A stretch of 64,000 bases of DNA from positions 62,001 through 126,000 of the forward strand of contig NZ_JACYHB010000001.1 in the NCBI RefSeq assembly GCF_014837295.1, given 5' to 3'. The notes below the pieces were generated by a model that saw nothing but the letters and a program-made list of their open reading frames with translations, was not told the DNA's origin and searched no databases. Source of the stretch: Cellulosimicrobium arenosum (GTDB taxonomy: Bacteria > Actinomycetota > Actinomycetes > Actinomycetales > Cellulomonadaceae). A program made the position numbers and the translations under genes. Every line of letters begins with the position of its first letter. Within the stretch, counting starts at the first letter, position 1. Shown piece by piece: positions 25,002 through 33,883 of this stretch.

Positions 25002-26339
25002 ATGGACAGGCAGCAGGAATTCGTGCTCCGCACGGTCGAGGAACGCGACATCCGCTTCATCCGGCTCTGGTTCACCGACGTGCTCGGGATGCTGAAGTCG
25101 GTCGCGGTCGCCCCGGCGGAGCTGGAGTCCGCCTTCGCCGAGGGGATCGGGTTCGACGGCAGCTCGATCGAGGGCCTGACGCGGGTGTACGAGGCGGACA
25201 TGATCGCCAAGCCGGACCCGACGACGTTCCAGGTGCTCCCGTGGCGCGGTGAGCGGCACGGGACGGCGCGGATGTTCTGCGACATCCTCACGCCGGACGG
25301 CGAGCCGTCGCTCGCGGACTCGCGCAACGTGCTCAAGCGCACGCTCGCGAAGGCGGGGGACAAGGGGTTCACCTTCTACACCCACCCTGAGGTCGAGTTC
25401 TACCTGTTCAACCAGCCGGCCGACGCCGAGTCGCCGCTGCAGCCGGTCGACCAGGGCGGGTACTTCGACCACCTCGCGCGGGGGTCGACGCACGACTTCC
25501 GGCGCGCGGCGATCACGATGCTCGAGTCGATGGGCATCTCGGTGGAGTTCTCCCACCACGAGGCCGGCCCGGGGCAGAACGAGATCGACCTGCGCTACGC
25601 CGACGCGCTGACGACCGCGGACAACCTCATGACGTTCCGCACGGTCGTCAAGGAGGTCGCGCTCGAGCAGGGCGTGTTCGCGTCCTTCATGCCCAAGCCG
25701 ATGGCGGACCAGCCGGGCTCGGGCATGCACACCCACATGTCGTTGTTCGAGGGCGACCGCAACGCGTTCCACGAGCCGGGCGCCCAGTTCGAGCTGTCGA
25801 AGACGGCCCGTCAGTTCATCTCGGGACTGCTGGTCCACGCGGCCGAGATCACGGCGATCACCAACCAGTACGTCAACTCGTACAAGCGACTGTGGGGCGG
25901 GGCCGAGGCCCCGAGCTACGTGTGCTGGGGGCACAACAACCGCTCGGCGCTCGTGCGCGTGCCCATGTACAAGCCGGGCAAGGGCAACTCGAGCCGGGTG
26001 GAGTACCGCGCGCTCGACTCTGCCGCGAACCCCTACCTCGCGTTCGCCGTCATGCTGGCCGCCGGGCTCAAGGGCATCGAGGAGGGCTACGACCTCCCCG
26101 AGGCCACCGAGGACGACGTGTGGGAGCTGACCGACGCGGAGCGCCGCGCGCTCGGCATCAAGCCGATCCCGCAGTCCCTCGACGCGGCCGTGTCCGTCAT
26201 GGAGTCCTCGGAGCTGGTCGCCGAGACCCTGGGCGAGCACGTCTTCGACTTCGTCCTGCGCAACAAGCGCCGGGAGTGGGACGACTACCGCGCCCAGGTC
26301 ACGCCGTTCGAGCTGAAGCGGTTCCTCCAGGTCCTGTGA
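25002..26339 (+). CDS. glnA2: Glutamine synthetase, type I-alpha-like (GlnA2)
   Basis: 445-aa ligase of the GlnA2 (Rv2222c-like) group. GS signatures are intact: FDGSSIEG, EVEFYLF, GPGQNEIDLRY, the PGSGMHTHMSLF metal/ATP block and the NRSALVRVP substrate loop. At the place of the adenylylation tyrosine it has DDVWELT, so unlike the other GS here it should not be adenylylated. Its start lies just after a CAGGAT element with 6 nt spacing, possibly leaderless. The stop overlaps the glnE start (GTGA), so the two are coupled. Confidence 0.92.
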   Translation: MDRQQEFVLRTVEERDIRFIRLWFTDVLGMLKSVAVAPAELESAFAEGIGFDGSSIEGLTRVYEADMIAKPDPTTFQVLPWRGERHGTARMFCDILTPDGEPSLADSRNVLKRTLAKAGDKGFTFYTHPEVEFYLFNQPADAESPLQPVDQGGYFDHLARGSTHDFRRAAITMLESMGISVEFSHHEAGPGQNEIDLRYADALTTADNLMTFRTVVKEVALEQGVFASFMPKPMADQPGSGMHTHMSLFEGDRNAFHEPGAQFELSKTARQFISGLLVHAAEITAITNQYVNSYKRLWGGAEAPSYVCWGHNNRSALVRVPMYKPGKGNSSRVEYRALDSAANPYLAFAVMLAAGLKGIEEGYDLPEATEDDVWELTDAERRALGIKPIPQSLDAAVSVMESSELVAETLGEHVFDFVLRNKRREWDDYRAQVTPFELKRFLQVL

Positions 26340-29300
26340 GCGGCTCGGTGACGACCCCAGCGGCGGGACCCTCGAGCGGTCGGCGCCGGACGCTCACGAG
26401 CCGTCTCGCCCGGTACGGTTTCGCCGACATCACCCGGTCCGCGGGCCTGCTGACCGACCGGGACCTCGCGCAGCTGCTCGAGCTCGCCGGCGTCGGGGGC
26501 GCGGGATCGCGCACCGGCGACGCACCCGACGTCGACGACGACCTGCTCGCCGCGTTCGGCGACTGCGCCGACCCGGATCTCGCGCTCCTGCAGGTGGTGC
26601 GCCTCGCGTCGGCGGTGCTGCGCGACGACGAGCACGTCGACCTGGCCCGACGGTTCCTGGTCGCGGGACCGCCCCGGAACCGGCTGCTGGCCGTGCTCGG
26701 CGCCTCGGTCGCGCTGGGCGACGACCTCGTGCGTCGTCCGTCGCTGCTCCGCCTGGTCGCCGACCCGACGCCCGGGACGGGCGTCGACGCGCGTCTCGTC
26801 CGGGCCGAGCTGTTGCGGGCCGTCGACGCCGATCCCGACGCGCCCGTCCCGGTCGCGGCCGAGCCCGGTCCCGCGGCGGTCGACGGCATGCGGCGGGCCT
26901 ATCGCGAACGGCTGCTGCGGATCGCCGCGACGGACCTCACCGTCGTCGACCCGCTGTCACGGATGCCCGGGGTGGGAGCCGCGCTGGCGGACCTCGCGGG
27001 GGCCGCGCTCGAGGCGGCGCTCGCGATCGCGCGCAGCGAGCTGGACGACGACGGCGAGGGGGTGCGTCTCGCGGTCGTCGCGATGGGCAAGTGCGGCGCG
27101 CGCGAGCTCAACTACGTCTCCGACGTCGACGTCGTCTACGTCGTGGAACCGGTCGACGGGTACGACGAGGCGTACGCCACGAGCGTCGGCGCGCGCCTGG
27201 CGACCGGGCTGGCCCGGGCGTGCTCGGGCACCTCGGGCGAGCCGCCCCTGTGGCCCGTCGACGCGGCGCTGCGACCCGAGGGCAAGCAGGGTCCGCTCGT
27301 GCGCACACTCGCGAGCCACGTCGCGTACTACGAGCGCTGGGCCAAGACCTGGGAGTTCCAGGCGCTGCTCAAGGCGCGCGCCGTGGCCGGGGACCGCGAG
27401 CTGGGTCTGGAGTACGAGGAGGCCGTCTCGCCCTTCGTGTGGGCCGCGGCCGGCCGGGAGAACTTCGTCGAGGACTCCCAGGCGATGCGCCGGCGGGTCG
27501 AGGACCACGTCCCGGCCGCCGAGGCGGACCGCCAGCTCAAGCTCGGCAAGGGCGGGCTGCGTGACGTCGAGTTCACCGTCCAGCTCCTCCAGCTCGTCCA
27601 CGGCCGTGCGGACGAGTCGATCCGCAGCCGCGGGACCCTGACCGCGCTCACCGAGCTCGCGGCAGGCGGGTACGTGGGTCGTGAGCACGCGGCCCGGCTC
27701 GGGGTGTGCTACCGGTTCCTCCGGGCGCTGGAGCACCGCATCCAGCTCGTCCGGCTGCGGCGCACGCACCTGGTGCCGACCGACGACGACGAGCTGCGCC
27801 GCCTGGCCCGCTCGCTCGGGATGCGGGCCGAGGGTGCGCAAGGGCTCGTGGAGCGGTGGCGCGACACGCGTCGCGACGTGCGCGCCCTGCACGAGGAGCT
27901 GTACTACCGCCCGCTCCTGCCGGCGACCGCGCAGCTCTCGCCCGACGAGGCGAGCCTGACGCCCGACGCCGCGAAGGTGCGGTTCGCGGCGATCGGCTAC
28001 CGGGACCCCGCCGGGGCCATGCGGCACGTGACCGCGCTGACCGAGGGTGTCAGCCGGCGCGCGGCGATCCAGCGCCAGCTCCTGCCCGTCATGCTGGGCT
28101 GGTTCGCGGACGGCGCCGACCCGGACGCGGGTCTCCTCGCGTTCCGCAAGCTGTCGGAGGGGCTCGGTGCCACCCACTGGTACCTCAAGCTCCTGCGGGA
28201 CTCCGGCACCGCGGCGCACCGCCTCGCCCAGCTCCTCTCGAGCTCGCGCTACCTCGCGGACGCGATGGACCGCTCGCCCGAGTCGGTGCGGTGGCTCGCC
28301 TCCGACCGTGACCTCGAGCCGCGCGGCGCCGAGCGGCTCGTGTCCGAGACCGATGCGATCCTCACCCGTGCCGAGGAGTCGGGCCCGGCGACCGTCAGCC
28401 TGCGGGCGGTGCGCCGCCGCGAGCTCGCGCGGACCGGTGCGGCCGAGGTGCTGGGGCTCGTCGACGCCGTGAGCGCGGCGCGCAGCATCTCCGACGCCGC
28501 GGACGTCGTCCTCGTCGGTGGGCTGCGGATCGCGGAGTTCGTCGCGCGCGGCGAGCTCGGGTACGACGCGCAGGTCCCGGCGTCGGCCCCCGCCCGGGTG
28601 CTCGTCGTCGCGATGGGACGTCTCGGCGGCCGCGAGATGGGATACGGCTCCGACGCCGACGTCATGTTCGTCCACGAGCCGGTGGCAGGCGCCTCGGAGC
28701 AGGACGCCCAGAGCTACGCGACCGGGGTCGCGACGCGCCTGCGGAAGCTGTTGTCGGCCGTCGGCCCCGAGCCGGCGCTGCCGGTGGACGCGGACCTGCG
28801 ACCCGAAGGGCGCAACGGCCCGCTCGTGCGCTCGCTCGCGTCCTACGCGGAGTACTACGAGCGCTGGTCGAGCGTGTGGGAGTCCCAGGCGCTGCTGCGC
28901 GCCCGGGCCGTCGCGGGCGACCTGCCGGGTCTCGGTGCCGCGTTCTTCGGCGTGGTCGACCCCGTCCGGTATCCCGTCGGGGGTCTCGATGCCGGTCAGC
29001 TCCGGGAGGTGCGGCGGATCAAGGCCCGGGTCGAGTCCGAGCGACTGCCCCGGGGCGTCGAGGCGTCGCGTCACCTCAAGCTCGGACGCGGGGGAGTGGC
29101 GGACGTCGAGTGGGTCGTCCAGCTCTTGCAGCTCCAGCACGCGCACGAGCTGGAGGGGCTCCGCACGACGTCGACCGTCGACGCGCTCGCCGCGGCGGTG
29201 GAGGCGGGCCTGGTGGCCCCCGACGACGCCGCGGTGCTCGGCGAGGCGTGGCTCCTCGCGTCCCGGTTGCGCAGCGCTCTCGTGCTGTGGTCCGGCCGGT

Positions 29301-29473
29301 CCGGCGGGACGGGCGCCGACGTGCTCCCGCACGACCGCCAGGCGCTGTACGGGCTCGCCCGTGTGCTCGACCTCGAGGGCGTGGAGACCGGCGCGGAGCT
29401 CGAGGACCTCTACCTGCGCACCGCCCGCCGGGCACGCGCCGTCATGGAGCCCCTCTTCTACGGCGAGGACTGA
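26336..29473 (+). CDS. glnE: Bifunctional glutamine synthetase adenylyltransferase/deadenylase
   Basis: Controls GlnA activity by attaching and removing AMP on its tyrosine. 1045 aa, normal for actinobacteria. Two nucleotidyltransferase domains are visible: the N-terminal deadenylase with MGKCGARELNYVSDVDV (about 249-265) and the C-terminal transferase with MGRLGGREMGYGSDADV (about 759-775), each followed by a helical GlnE domain. GTG 26336 overlaps the glnA2 stop; GTG 26348 is an alternative. The target is the adenylylatable glnA at 31645-33069, separated from glnE by the monooxygenase gene. Confidence 0.95.
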   Translation: MSGSVTTPAAGPSSGRRRTLTSRLARYGFADITRSAGLLTDRDLAQLLELAGVGGAGSRTGDAPDVDDDLLAAFGDCADPDLALLQVVRLASAVLRDDEHVDLARRFLVAGPPRNRLLAVLGASVALGDDLVRRPSLLRLVADPTPGTGVDARLVRAELLRAVDADPDAPVPVAAEPGPAAVDGMRRAYRERLLRIAATDLTVVDPLSRMPGVGAALADLAGAALEAALAIARSELDDDGEGVRLAVVAMGKCGARELNYVSDVDVVYVVEPVDGYDEAYATSVGARLATGLARACSGTSGEPPLWPVDAALRPEGKQGPLVRTLASHVAYYERWAKTWEFQALLKARAVAGDRELGLEYEEAVSPFVWAAAGRENFVEDSQAMRRRVEDHVPAAEADRQLKLGKGGLRDVEFTVQLLQLVHGRADESIRSRGTLTALTELAAGGYVGREHAARLGVCYRFLRALEHRIQLVRLRRTHLVPTDDDELRRLARSLGMRAEGAQGLVERWRDTRRDVRALHEELYYRPLLPATAQLSPDEASLTPDAAKVRFAAIGYRDPAGAMRHVTALTEGVSRRAAIQRQLLPVMLGWFADGADPDAGLLAFRKLSEGLGATHWYLKLLRDSGTAAHRLAQLLSSSRYLADAMDRSPESVRWLASDRDLEPRGAERLVSETDAILTRAEESGPATVSLRAVRRRELARTGAAEVLGLVDAVSAARSISDAADVVLVGGLRIAEFVARGELGYDAQVPASAPARVLVVAMGRLGGREMGYGSDADVMFVHEPVAGASEQDAQSYATGVATRLRKLLSAVGPEPALPVDADLRPEGRNGPLVRSLASYAEYYERWSSVWESQALLRARAVAGDLPGLGAAFFGVVDPVRYPVGGLDAGQLREVRRIKARVESERLPRGVEASRHLKLGRGGVADVEWVVQLLQLQHAHELEGLRTTSTVDALAAAVEAGLVAPDDAAVLGEAWLLASRLRSALVLWSGRSGGTGADVLPHDRQALYGLARVLDLEGVETGAELEDLYLRTARRARAVMEPLFYGED

Positions 29474-29677
29474 CCGCGCCGCGGCGTGAGGGGCGGTCGC
29501 CAGCGGTCTGCACTGTCCTGCTCGCCGTCTCGTGGTCGCATCCGAGCACGCCGCTCACGAGCTCGCGAGGGCGCTGCAACCTCTGGCGCTGCGGATGCCG
29601 CCGTGGCACGGTGTACCGCGACGCCGTAGGCATCCGGGCGCATCGCACCGTGTCGCCCGCCTGACGAGGGGGAACAG

Positions 29678-31369
29678 ATGATGAACACCGCACGCGCTGA
29701 CCACGAGATGTACGACGCGGTCGTGGTCGGGGCCGGGTACTCCGGCCTGGCGATGCTCCACCATCTCCGTGAGATCGGGCTGTCCACCCTCGTCGTCGAC
29801 GGTGCCGACGGCATCGGCGGGACCTGGTGGTCCAACCGCTACCCGGGCGTGCGTACCGACTCCGCGTACGACTCCTACGCGTTCACGTTCTCCACCGAGG
29901 TGCGCGACGAGTGGGACTGGACCGAGCGGTACCCGCGCGGCGAGGAGATCCGCGCGTACCTCGAGTTCGTCGCGGACCGGCTCGACCTGCGTCGGGACAT
30001 CCGGCTGAGCACCCGGGTCGAGCGTGCGGAGCACTCCGACGCCACCAACCTGTGGACGCTCTCGCTCGCGGACGGCTCCCGGCTGCAGGCGACGTACCTC
30101 GTGTCGGCCACCGGTCTGCTGTCTCGCCCCGTGTACCCGGACATCCCCGGGATCGACTCGTTCGCCGGTCCCGCGTACCACTCCGCCCGCTGGCCGCACG
30201 AGGGCGTGGACCTCACCGGGAAGCGCGTGGGGATGATCGGGGTCGGGGCGTCCGGGATCCAGATGCTGCCGGAGCTCGCCGGGCAGGCCGCGCACGTGAC
30301 GGTCTTCCAGCGCACGCCGAACTACGTCGTCGAGTCGACGAGCCCCGCGGTCACGCCGACCGAGCTCGCGTGGCTCCGCGAGAACTACGACGCGGTGTTC
30401 GAGCGTGCGGCGCAGCACCCGTTCGGGGTGCCGATGGACTTCCCTGCGCACTCCGCGCTGGACGTCGACGCGGACGAGCGGCGCAAGGTGTTCGAGTCGA
30501 GGTGGCGGTCCGGCGGCTTCCACTTCGCGATGGAGTGCTTCACCGACGTCATGACGAGCCCCGAGGCCAGCGAGTACGCGTCCGAGTTCATCCGGTCGAA
30601 GATCCGCGAGACCGTGACCGACCCTGGCACCGCGCAGGCCCTGTGCCCGACGACGTACACCTTCATGGGCAAGCGTCCGCCGACGGGTCACGGGTTCTAC
30701 GACGCGTTCAACCGGGAGAACGTCGAGCTCGTCGACGTGCTCGCCACACCGATCACACAGGTCACGCCTCGCGGCGTGGTCGTCGACGGCGTCGAGCACG
30801 AGCTGGACGTGCTCGTGCTCGCTACCGGGTTCGACGCGATGACCGGGGCCCTGACGGCGATCGACGTCGTCGGGCGCGAGGGCATCACGCTGCGCGAGCG
30901 CTGGGAGCGCGACGGGCTGCGTACCTACCTGGGGATCTCGGTGCACGGGTTCCCGAACTTCTTCATGTCGCTCGGCCCGCAGACGCCGCTGTCCAACCTG
31001 CCGGTGCCGGTCCAGCTCGGTGCGCAGTGGCTGCAGCGCACGATCACGTTCGCGCGGGACAACGACGTGGACCAGCTCGAGGCGACGCGTGCGGCGGAGG
31101 AGTGGTGGCGCACGGAGACCGATCGCGCCGCCAGGGCGACCGTCATGTACACCGAGGGGCTGAAGGCGGGCGCCTGGTTCCTCGGCGGCAACGTGCCCGG
31201 CAAGCGTGCGGAGATGGCGGTGTACCTCGGCGGCGGGCAGGTCTACCAGGGCAGGTGCCGCGAGGCCGAGGCCGAGGGCTATGCCGGGCTCCGCCCGGCT
31301 GCCGAGCTGCCGTCCGCCCATGCGCTGGACGACGCCGTCGAGCGCGTCGAGGTCGCCCGCGCGGGCTGA
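29678..31369 (+). CDS. Flavin-containing Baeyer-Villiger-type monooxygenase
   Basis: 563 aa. Two Rossmann motifs (VVGAGYSG near 17-24, and GVGASGIQ near 189) flank the type I BVMO fingerprint FxGxxxHxxxWP, here FAGPAYHSARWP at residues 162-173; GTWWSNRYPGVRTDSAYDSY is typical of cyclohexanone-monooxygenase relatives. It should insert oxygen into a ketone with NADPH and FAD; the substrate is unknown. ATG-ATG at 29678/29681 with GAGGGG upstream. It sits alone between glnE and glnA, a block that is contiguous in mycobacteria, so it is probably an inserted accessory gene. Confidence 0.88.
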   Translation: MMNTARADHEMYDAVVVGAGYSGLAMLHHLREIGLSTLVVDGADGIGGTWWSNRYPGVRTDSAYDSYAFTFSTEVRDEWDWTERYPRGEEIRAYLEFVADRLDLRRDIRLSTRVERAEHSDATNLWTLSLADGSRLQATYLVSATGLLSRPVYPDIPGIDSFAGPAYHSARWPHEGVDLTGKRVGMIGVGASGIQMLPELAGQAAHVTVFQRTPNYVVESTSPAVTPTELAWLRENYDAVFERAAQHPFGVPMDFPAHSALDVDADERRKVFESRWRSGGFHFAMECFTDVMTSPEASEYASEFIRSKIRETVTDPGTAQALCPTTYTFMGKRPPTGHGFYDAFNRENVELVDVLATPITQVTPRGVVVDGVEHELDVLVLATGFDAMTGALTAIDVVGREGITLRERWERDGLRTYLGISVHGFPNFFMSLGPQTPLSNLPVPVQLGAQWLQRTITFARDNDVDQLEATRAAEEWWRTETDRAARATVMYTEGLKAGAWFLGGNVPGKRAEMAVYLGGGQVYQGRCREAEAEGYAGLRPAAELPSAHALDDAVERVEVARAG

Positions 31370-31550
31370 CGAGCGCCGGGGACGCCGACGTCGTGCCCGT
31401 CGACCGACCGCAACCGTGCGAGAAGGGTCACCCACCGTGGCGGCCAGCCAGTCGTGGGCCCCGAGTCGCCCGGCAGGCCGACGGACAGCGCTCCGCGATG
31501 GTCGCCGTGCTTCCGGCCACAGTTCACACACGGATGGCACACGACGACGC

Positions 31551-31610
31551 GAAACGGCGTCCGACGCTGCCCAACGCTGCGAAGCGTTCGTACAGGTCAG
31601 ACGCCGTTTC
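31551..31610. repeat. Nested inverted repeat between the monooxygenase and glnA
   Basis: Outer arms GAAACGGCGTC (31551-31561) and GACGCCGTTTC (31600-31610) are perfect complements over 11 bp; inside is a second perfect hairpin AACGCT-GCGA-AGCGTT (31573-31588). It lies in the 275-nt gap between two convergent stop codons. It could be an unusual terminator, a structured small RNA, or the remnant of a mobile element. The rest of the gap (31370-31550 and 31611-31644) shows nothing I can assign. Confidence 0.6.
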
Positions 31611-31644
31611 AGACCCCTTGGCGGGGCGTGCTCAACTCCGACTG

Positions 31645-33069
31645 TCAGATGTCGTAGTAGAGCTCGAACTCGTGGGGGTGCGGGCGCAGCCGGATCGGGT
31701 CGATCTCGTTGGTGCGCTTGTAGTCGATCCAGGTCTCGATGAGGTCCTGGGTGAAGACGTCGCCCTCGGTCAGGTACTCGTGGTCGGCCTCGAGCGCGTC
31801 GAGCGCCTCGCCCAGCGATGCCGGGACCTGAGCGATCTGCGCGTGCTCCTCGGGCGGCAGCTCGTACAGGTCCTTGTCGATCGGCTCCGGCGGCTCGATG
31901 CGGTTCTTGATGCCGTCGATGCCGGCGAGGAGCTGCGCGGCGAAGGCGAGGTACGGGTTGGCCGACGGGTCCGGGACGCGGAACTCGACACGCTTGGCCT
32001 TGGCCGACGAACCGGTGACCGGGATGCGGATGCACGCGGAGCGGTTGCGGGCCGAGTAGACCAGGTTGACCGGGGCTTCGTAGCCGGGCACCAGTCGGTG
32101 GTAGGAGTTCACCGACGGGTTGGTGAAGGCCAGCAGCGACGGCGCGTGCTTGAGCAGGCCGCCGATGTACCAGCGGGCGAGGTCGGACAGGCCGCCGTAG
32201 CCCTTCTCGTCGAAGAACAGCGGCTCGCCGTTCAGCCACAGCGACTGGTGGGAGTGCATGCCTGAGCCGTTGTCGCCGAAGATGGGCTTCGGCATGAAGG
32301 TGACCGACTTGCCGGCCTCGAAGCCGACGTTGCGGATGACGTACTTGAACTTCATCAGGTCGTCGGCCGCGTGCAGCAGCGTGTTGAAGCGGTAGTTGAT
32401 CTCCTGCTGACCGGCGGTGCCCACCTCGTGGTGCGCGCGCTCGACGTCGAGCCCGACCTGGCCGAGCGTCGCGACCATCTCGTCACGCAGGTCGGCGAAG
32501 CGGTCGGACGGCGAGACGGGGAAGTAGCCACCCTTGTAGCGCGTCTTGTACGCGAGGTTGCCACCCTCCTCCTCGCGACCCGTGTTCCACGCCGCCTCGA
32601 CCGAGTCGAGGTGGTAGAAGCTCGAGTGCTGGTTCGTCGCGAAGCGCGCCTCGTCGAAGACGTAGAACTCGGCCTCGGGAGCGAAGAACGCGATGTCGGC
32701 GATGCCCGTCGACGCGAGGTACGCCTCGGCCTTGGCGGCGATGTTGCGCGGGTCGCGCGAGTACGGCTCACCCGTGAAGGGGTCGACGATCGAGAAGTTC
32801 ACGACGAGCGTCTTGCGCTTGCGGAACGGGTCCACGAACGCGGTCTTGACGTCCGGCACGAGCTTCATGTCCGACTCGTGGATCGCCTGGAAGCCGCGGA
32901 TCGACGATCCGTCGAACATCAGGCCGTCCTCGAAGGCGGCCTCGTCGAACTGGGCGACGGGGATGTTGAAGTGCTGCATGATGCCGGGCAGGTCGCAGAA
33001 CCGGACGTCGACGAACTCGACGCCTTCGCTCCGCGTGAAGGCGATTGCCTCCTCCGCGCTGTTGAACAT
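31645..33069 (-). CDS. glnA: Glutamine synthetase, type I (adenylylatable)
   Basis: Main ammonium-assimilating enzyme, dodecameric, 474 aa. GS signatures: [52 protein letters not shown]. The adenylylation site is present: [10 protein letters not shown] with Tyr402, the substrate of glnE. ATG 33069 has a perfect AAGGAG at 8-nt spacing. Upstream lie a TAAGTT -10 element and a four-half-site GlnR box, the standard arrangement for nitrogen-regulated glnA in actinobacteria. Confidence 0.97.
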   Translation of the reverse strand: MFNSAEEAIAFTRSEGVEFVDVRFCDLPGIMQHFNIPVAQFDEAAFEDGLMFDGSSIRGFQAIHESDMKLVPDVKTAFVDPFRKRKTLVVNFSIVDPFTGEPYSRDPRNIAAKAEAYLASTGIADIAFFAPEAEFYVFDEARFATNQHSSFYHLDSVEAAWNTGREEEGGNLAYKTRYKGGYFPVSPSDRFADLRDEMVATLGQVGLDVERAHHEVGTAGQQEINYRFNTLLHAADDLMKFKYVIRNVGFEAGKSVTFMPKPIFGDNGSGMHSHQSLWLNGEPLFFDEKGYGGLSDLARWYIGGLLKHAPSLLAFTNPSVNSYHRLVPGYEAPVNLVYSARNRSACIRIPVTGSSAKAKRVEFRVPDPSANPYLAFAAQLLAGIDGIKNRIEPPEPIDKDLYELPPEEHAQIAQVPASLGEALDALEADHEYLTEGDVFTQDLIETWIDYKRTNEIDPIRLRPHPHEFELYYDI

Positions 33070-33137
33070 CCGTTTGCTCCTTGATCGGGTGATGCCCTCG
33101 GGCTGATCGGCGGCGAGCCGCTGACGTGGCGCCCACG

Positions 33138-33143
33138 AACTTA
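33138..33143 (-). promoter_or_regulatory. -10 element of glnA
   Basis: Minus-strand TAAGTT, about 70 nt before the glnA start and 10 nt downstream of the GlnR box, which would thus overlap the -35 region as expected for an activator. Confidence 0.5.
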
Positions 33144-33153
33144 GGCCGTGGCC

Positions 33154-33191
33154 GTTTCAAAGCCGTGTACCCATTGTTTCGTCCGTGTTAC
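33154..33191 (-). promoter_or_regulatory. GlnR-type operator of glnA
   Basis: On the minus strand the element reads GTAAC-n6-GAAAC-n6-TACAC-n6-GAAAC, four pentamers each separated by exactly 6 bp. The actinobacterial GlnR consensus is gTnAc-n6-GaAAc, repeated; three of four half-sites match it well and the TACAC half is imperfect. Its position relative to the -10 fits GlnR activation of glnA under nitrogen limitation. Confidence 0.8.
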
Positions 33192-33337
33192 GTCCGGCGT
33201 CCCTGTGTGACGTTCGTGCTACGCACGAGTCGCCACGAGGCGAGCCGCAGCCGGTGACGGGCCGGTGCGCCGTGCGAAACCCTACCGCCGCGTGCGTCGA
33301 GGCGTCGCGGGTGTCCATGCTGCGACACGGCGAAACG

Positions 33338-33343
33338 TAGGCT
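33338..33343 (+). promoter_or_regulatory. -10 element of the RDD gene (leaderless)
   Basis: TAGGCT, 7 nt before the GTG at 33351; this spacing decides between that GTG and the one at 33345. Confidence 0.5.
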
Positions 33344-33350
33344 GGTGCCC

Positions 33351-33836
33351 GTGGTTTCACGCGGAGACATGGGGTCGTGGCTCGAGGGCTCGCCCGGAGG
33401 CGGGTCGGACGGACGAGAGGGGCGCGGTGCGCGGCTCGGGCTGCCGCCCGAGGGTCCGGGATCGCTCGCGACCCTGGGAAGACGCGTGGTCGCACTGGTC
33501 GTCGACTGGACGCTCGCGACCCTGGTCGCCTACCTCTTCTTCCGTCCCGCCGCCCACGGATTCTTCGAGGGCATCTCTGCGCTGCCGGTGTGGTCTCAGC
33601 CCCTGGTGTTCGCGATCGAGAACGTGCTGCTCGTGAGCACGCTGGGCTCGACCGTGGGACACCGCCTCCTGGGGATGCGGGTCCGGCGCGCGGACGACCC
33701 GGCCCGCATGGTGGGGCTGGGCCGCGCGGTCCTGCGCACCCTCCTGCTGTGCCTGGTCGTCCCTGCGGTCGTGTGGGACACGGACGGACGGAGCCTGCAC
33801 GACCGCGCGGCTGGAACCCTGCTCGTCCGTTCCTGA
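33351..33836 (+). CDS. RDD family membrane protein
   Basis: 161 aa. A Gly/Arg-rich cytoplasmic N-terminus (about 40 residues) precedes three hydrophobic segments (about 47-66, 82-99, 122-140). The RDD-type pattern is seen in LGRRVVALVVDW at the first helix and in GHRLLGMRV between helices two and three. Function of the family is unknown; transport or permeability roles have been proposed. The same neighbour order, RDD next to glnA and DUF4191-lipA, is common in actinobacteria. Confidence 0.85.
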   Translation: MVSRGDMGSWLEGSPGGGSDGREGRGARLGLPPEGPGSLATLGRRVVALVVDWTLATLVAYLFFRPAAHGFFEGISALPVWSQPLVFAIENVLLVSTLGSTVGHRLLGMRVRRADDPARMVGLGRAVLRTLLLCLVVPAVVWDTDGRSLHDRAAGTLLVRS

Positions 33837-33839
33837 CGC

Positions 33840-33861
33840 CCGTCCGTCCTGGCACGGACGG
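33840..33861. terminator. Hairpin between convergent RDD and DUF4191 genes
   Basis: Perfect 8-bp stem CCGTCCGT/ACGGACGG with a 6-nt loop, between two convergent stop codons. No U-tract. Confidence 0.6.
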
Positions 33862-33883
33862 CGGTCCGCGCGGCGGGTACGGC

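Noticed and set aside
31206-31742. Plus-strand frame across the end of the monooxygenase and into glnA
   Set aside because: Arg/Ala-rich, overlaps two good genes and crosses the nested hairpin; no ribosome-binding site.
33345-33350. GTG at 33345 as the RDD start
   Set aside because: It lies 1 nt after the TAGGCT -10 element; the GTG at 33351 has the 7-nt spacing seen for other leaderless genes here.
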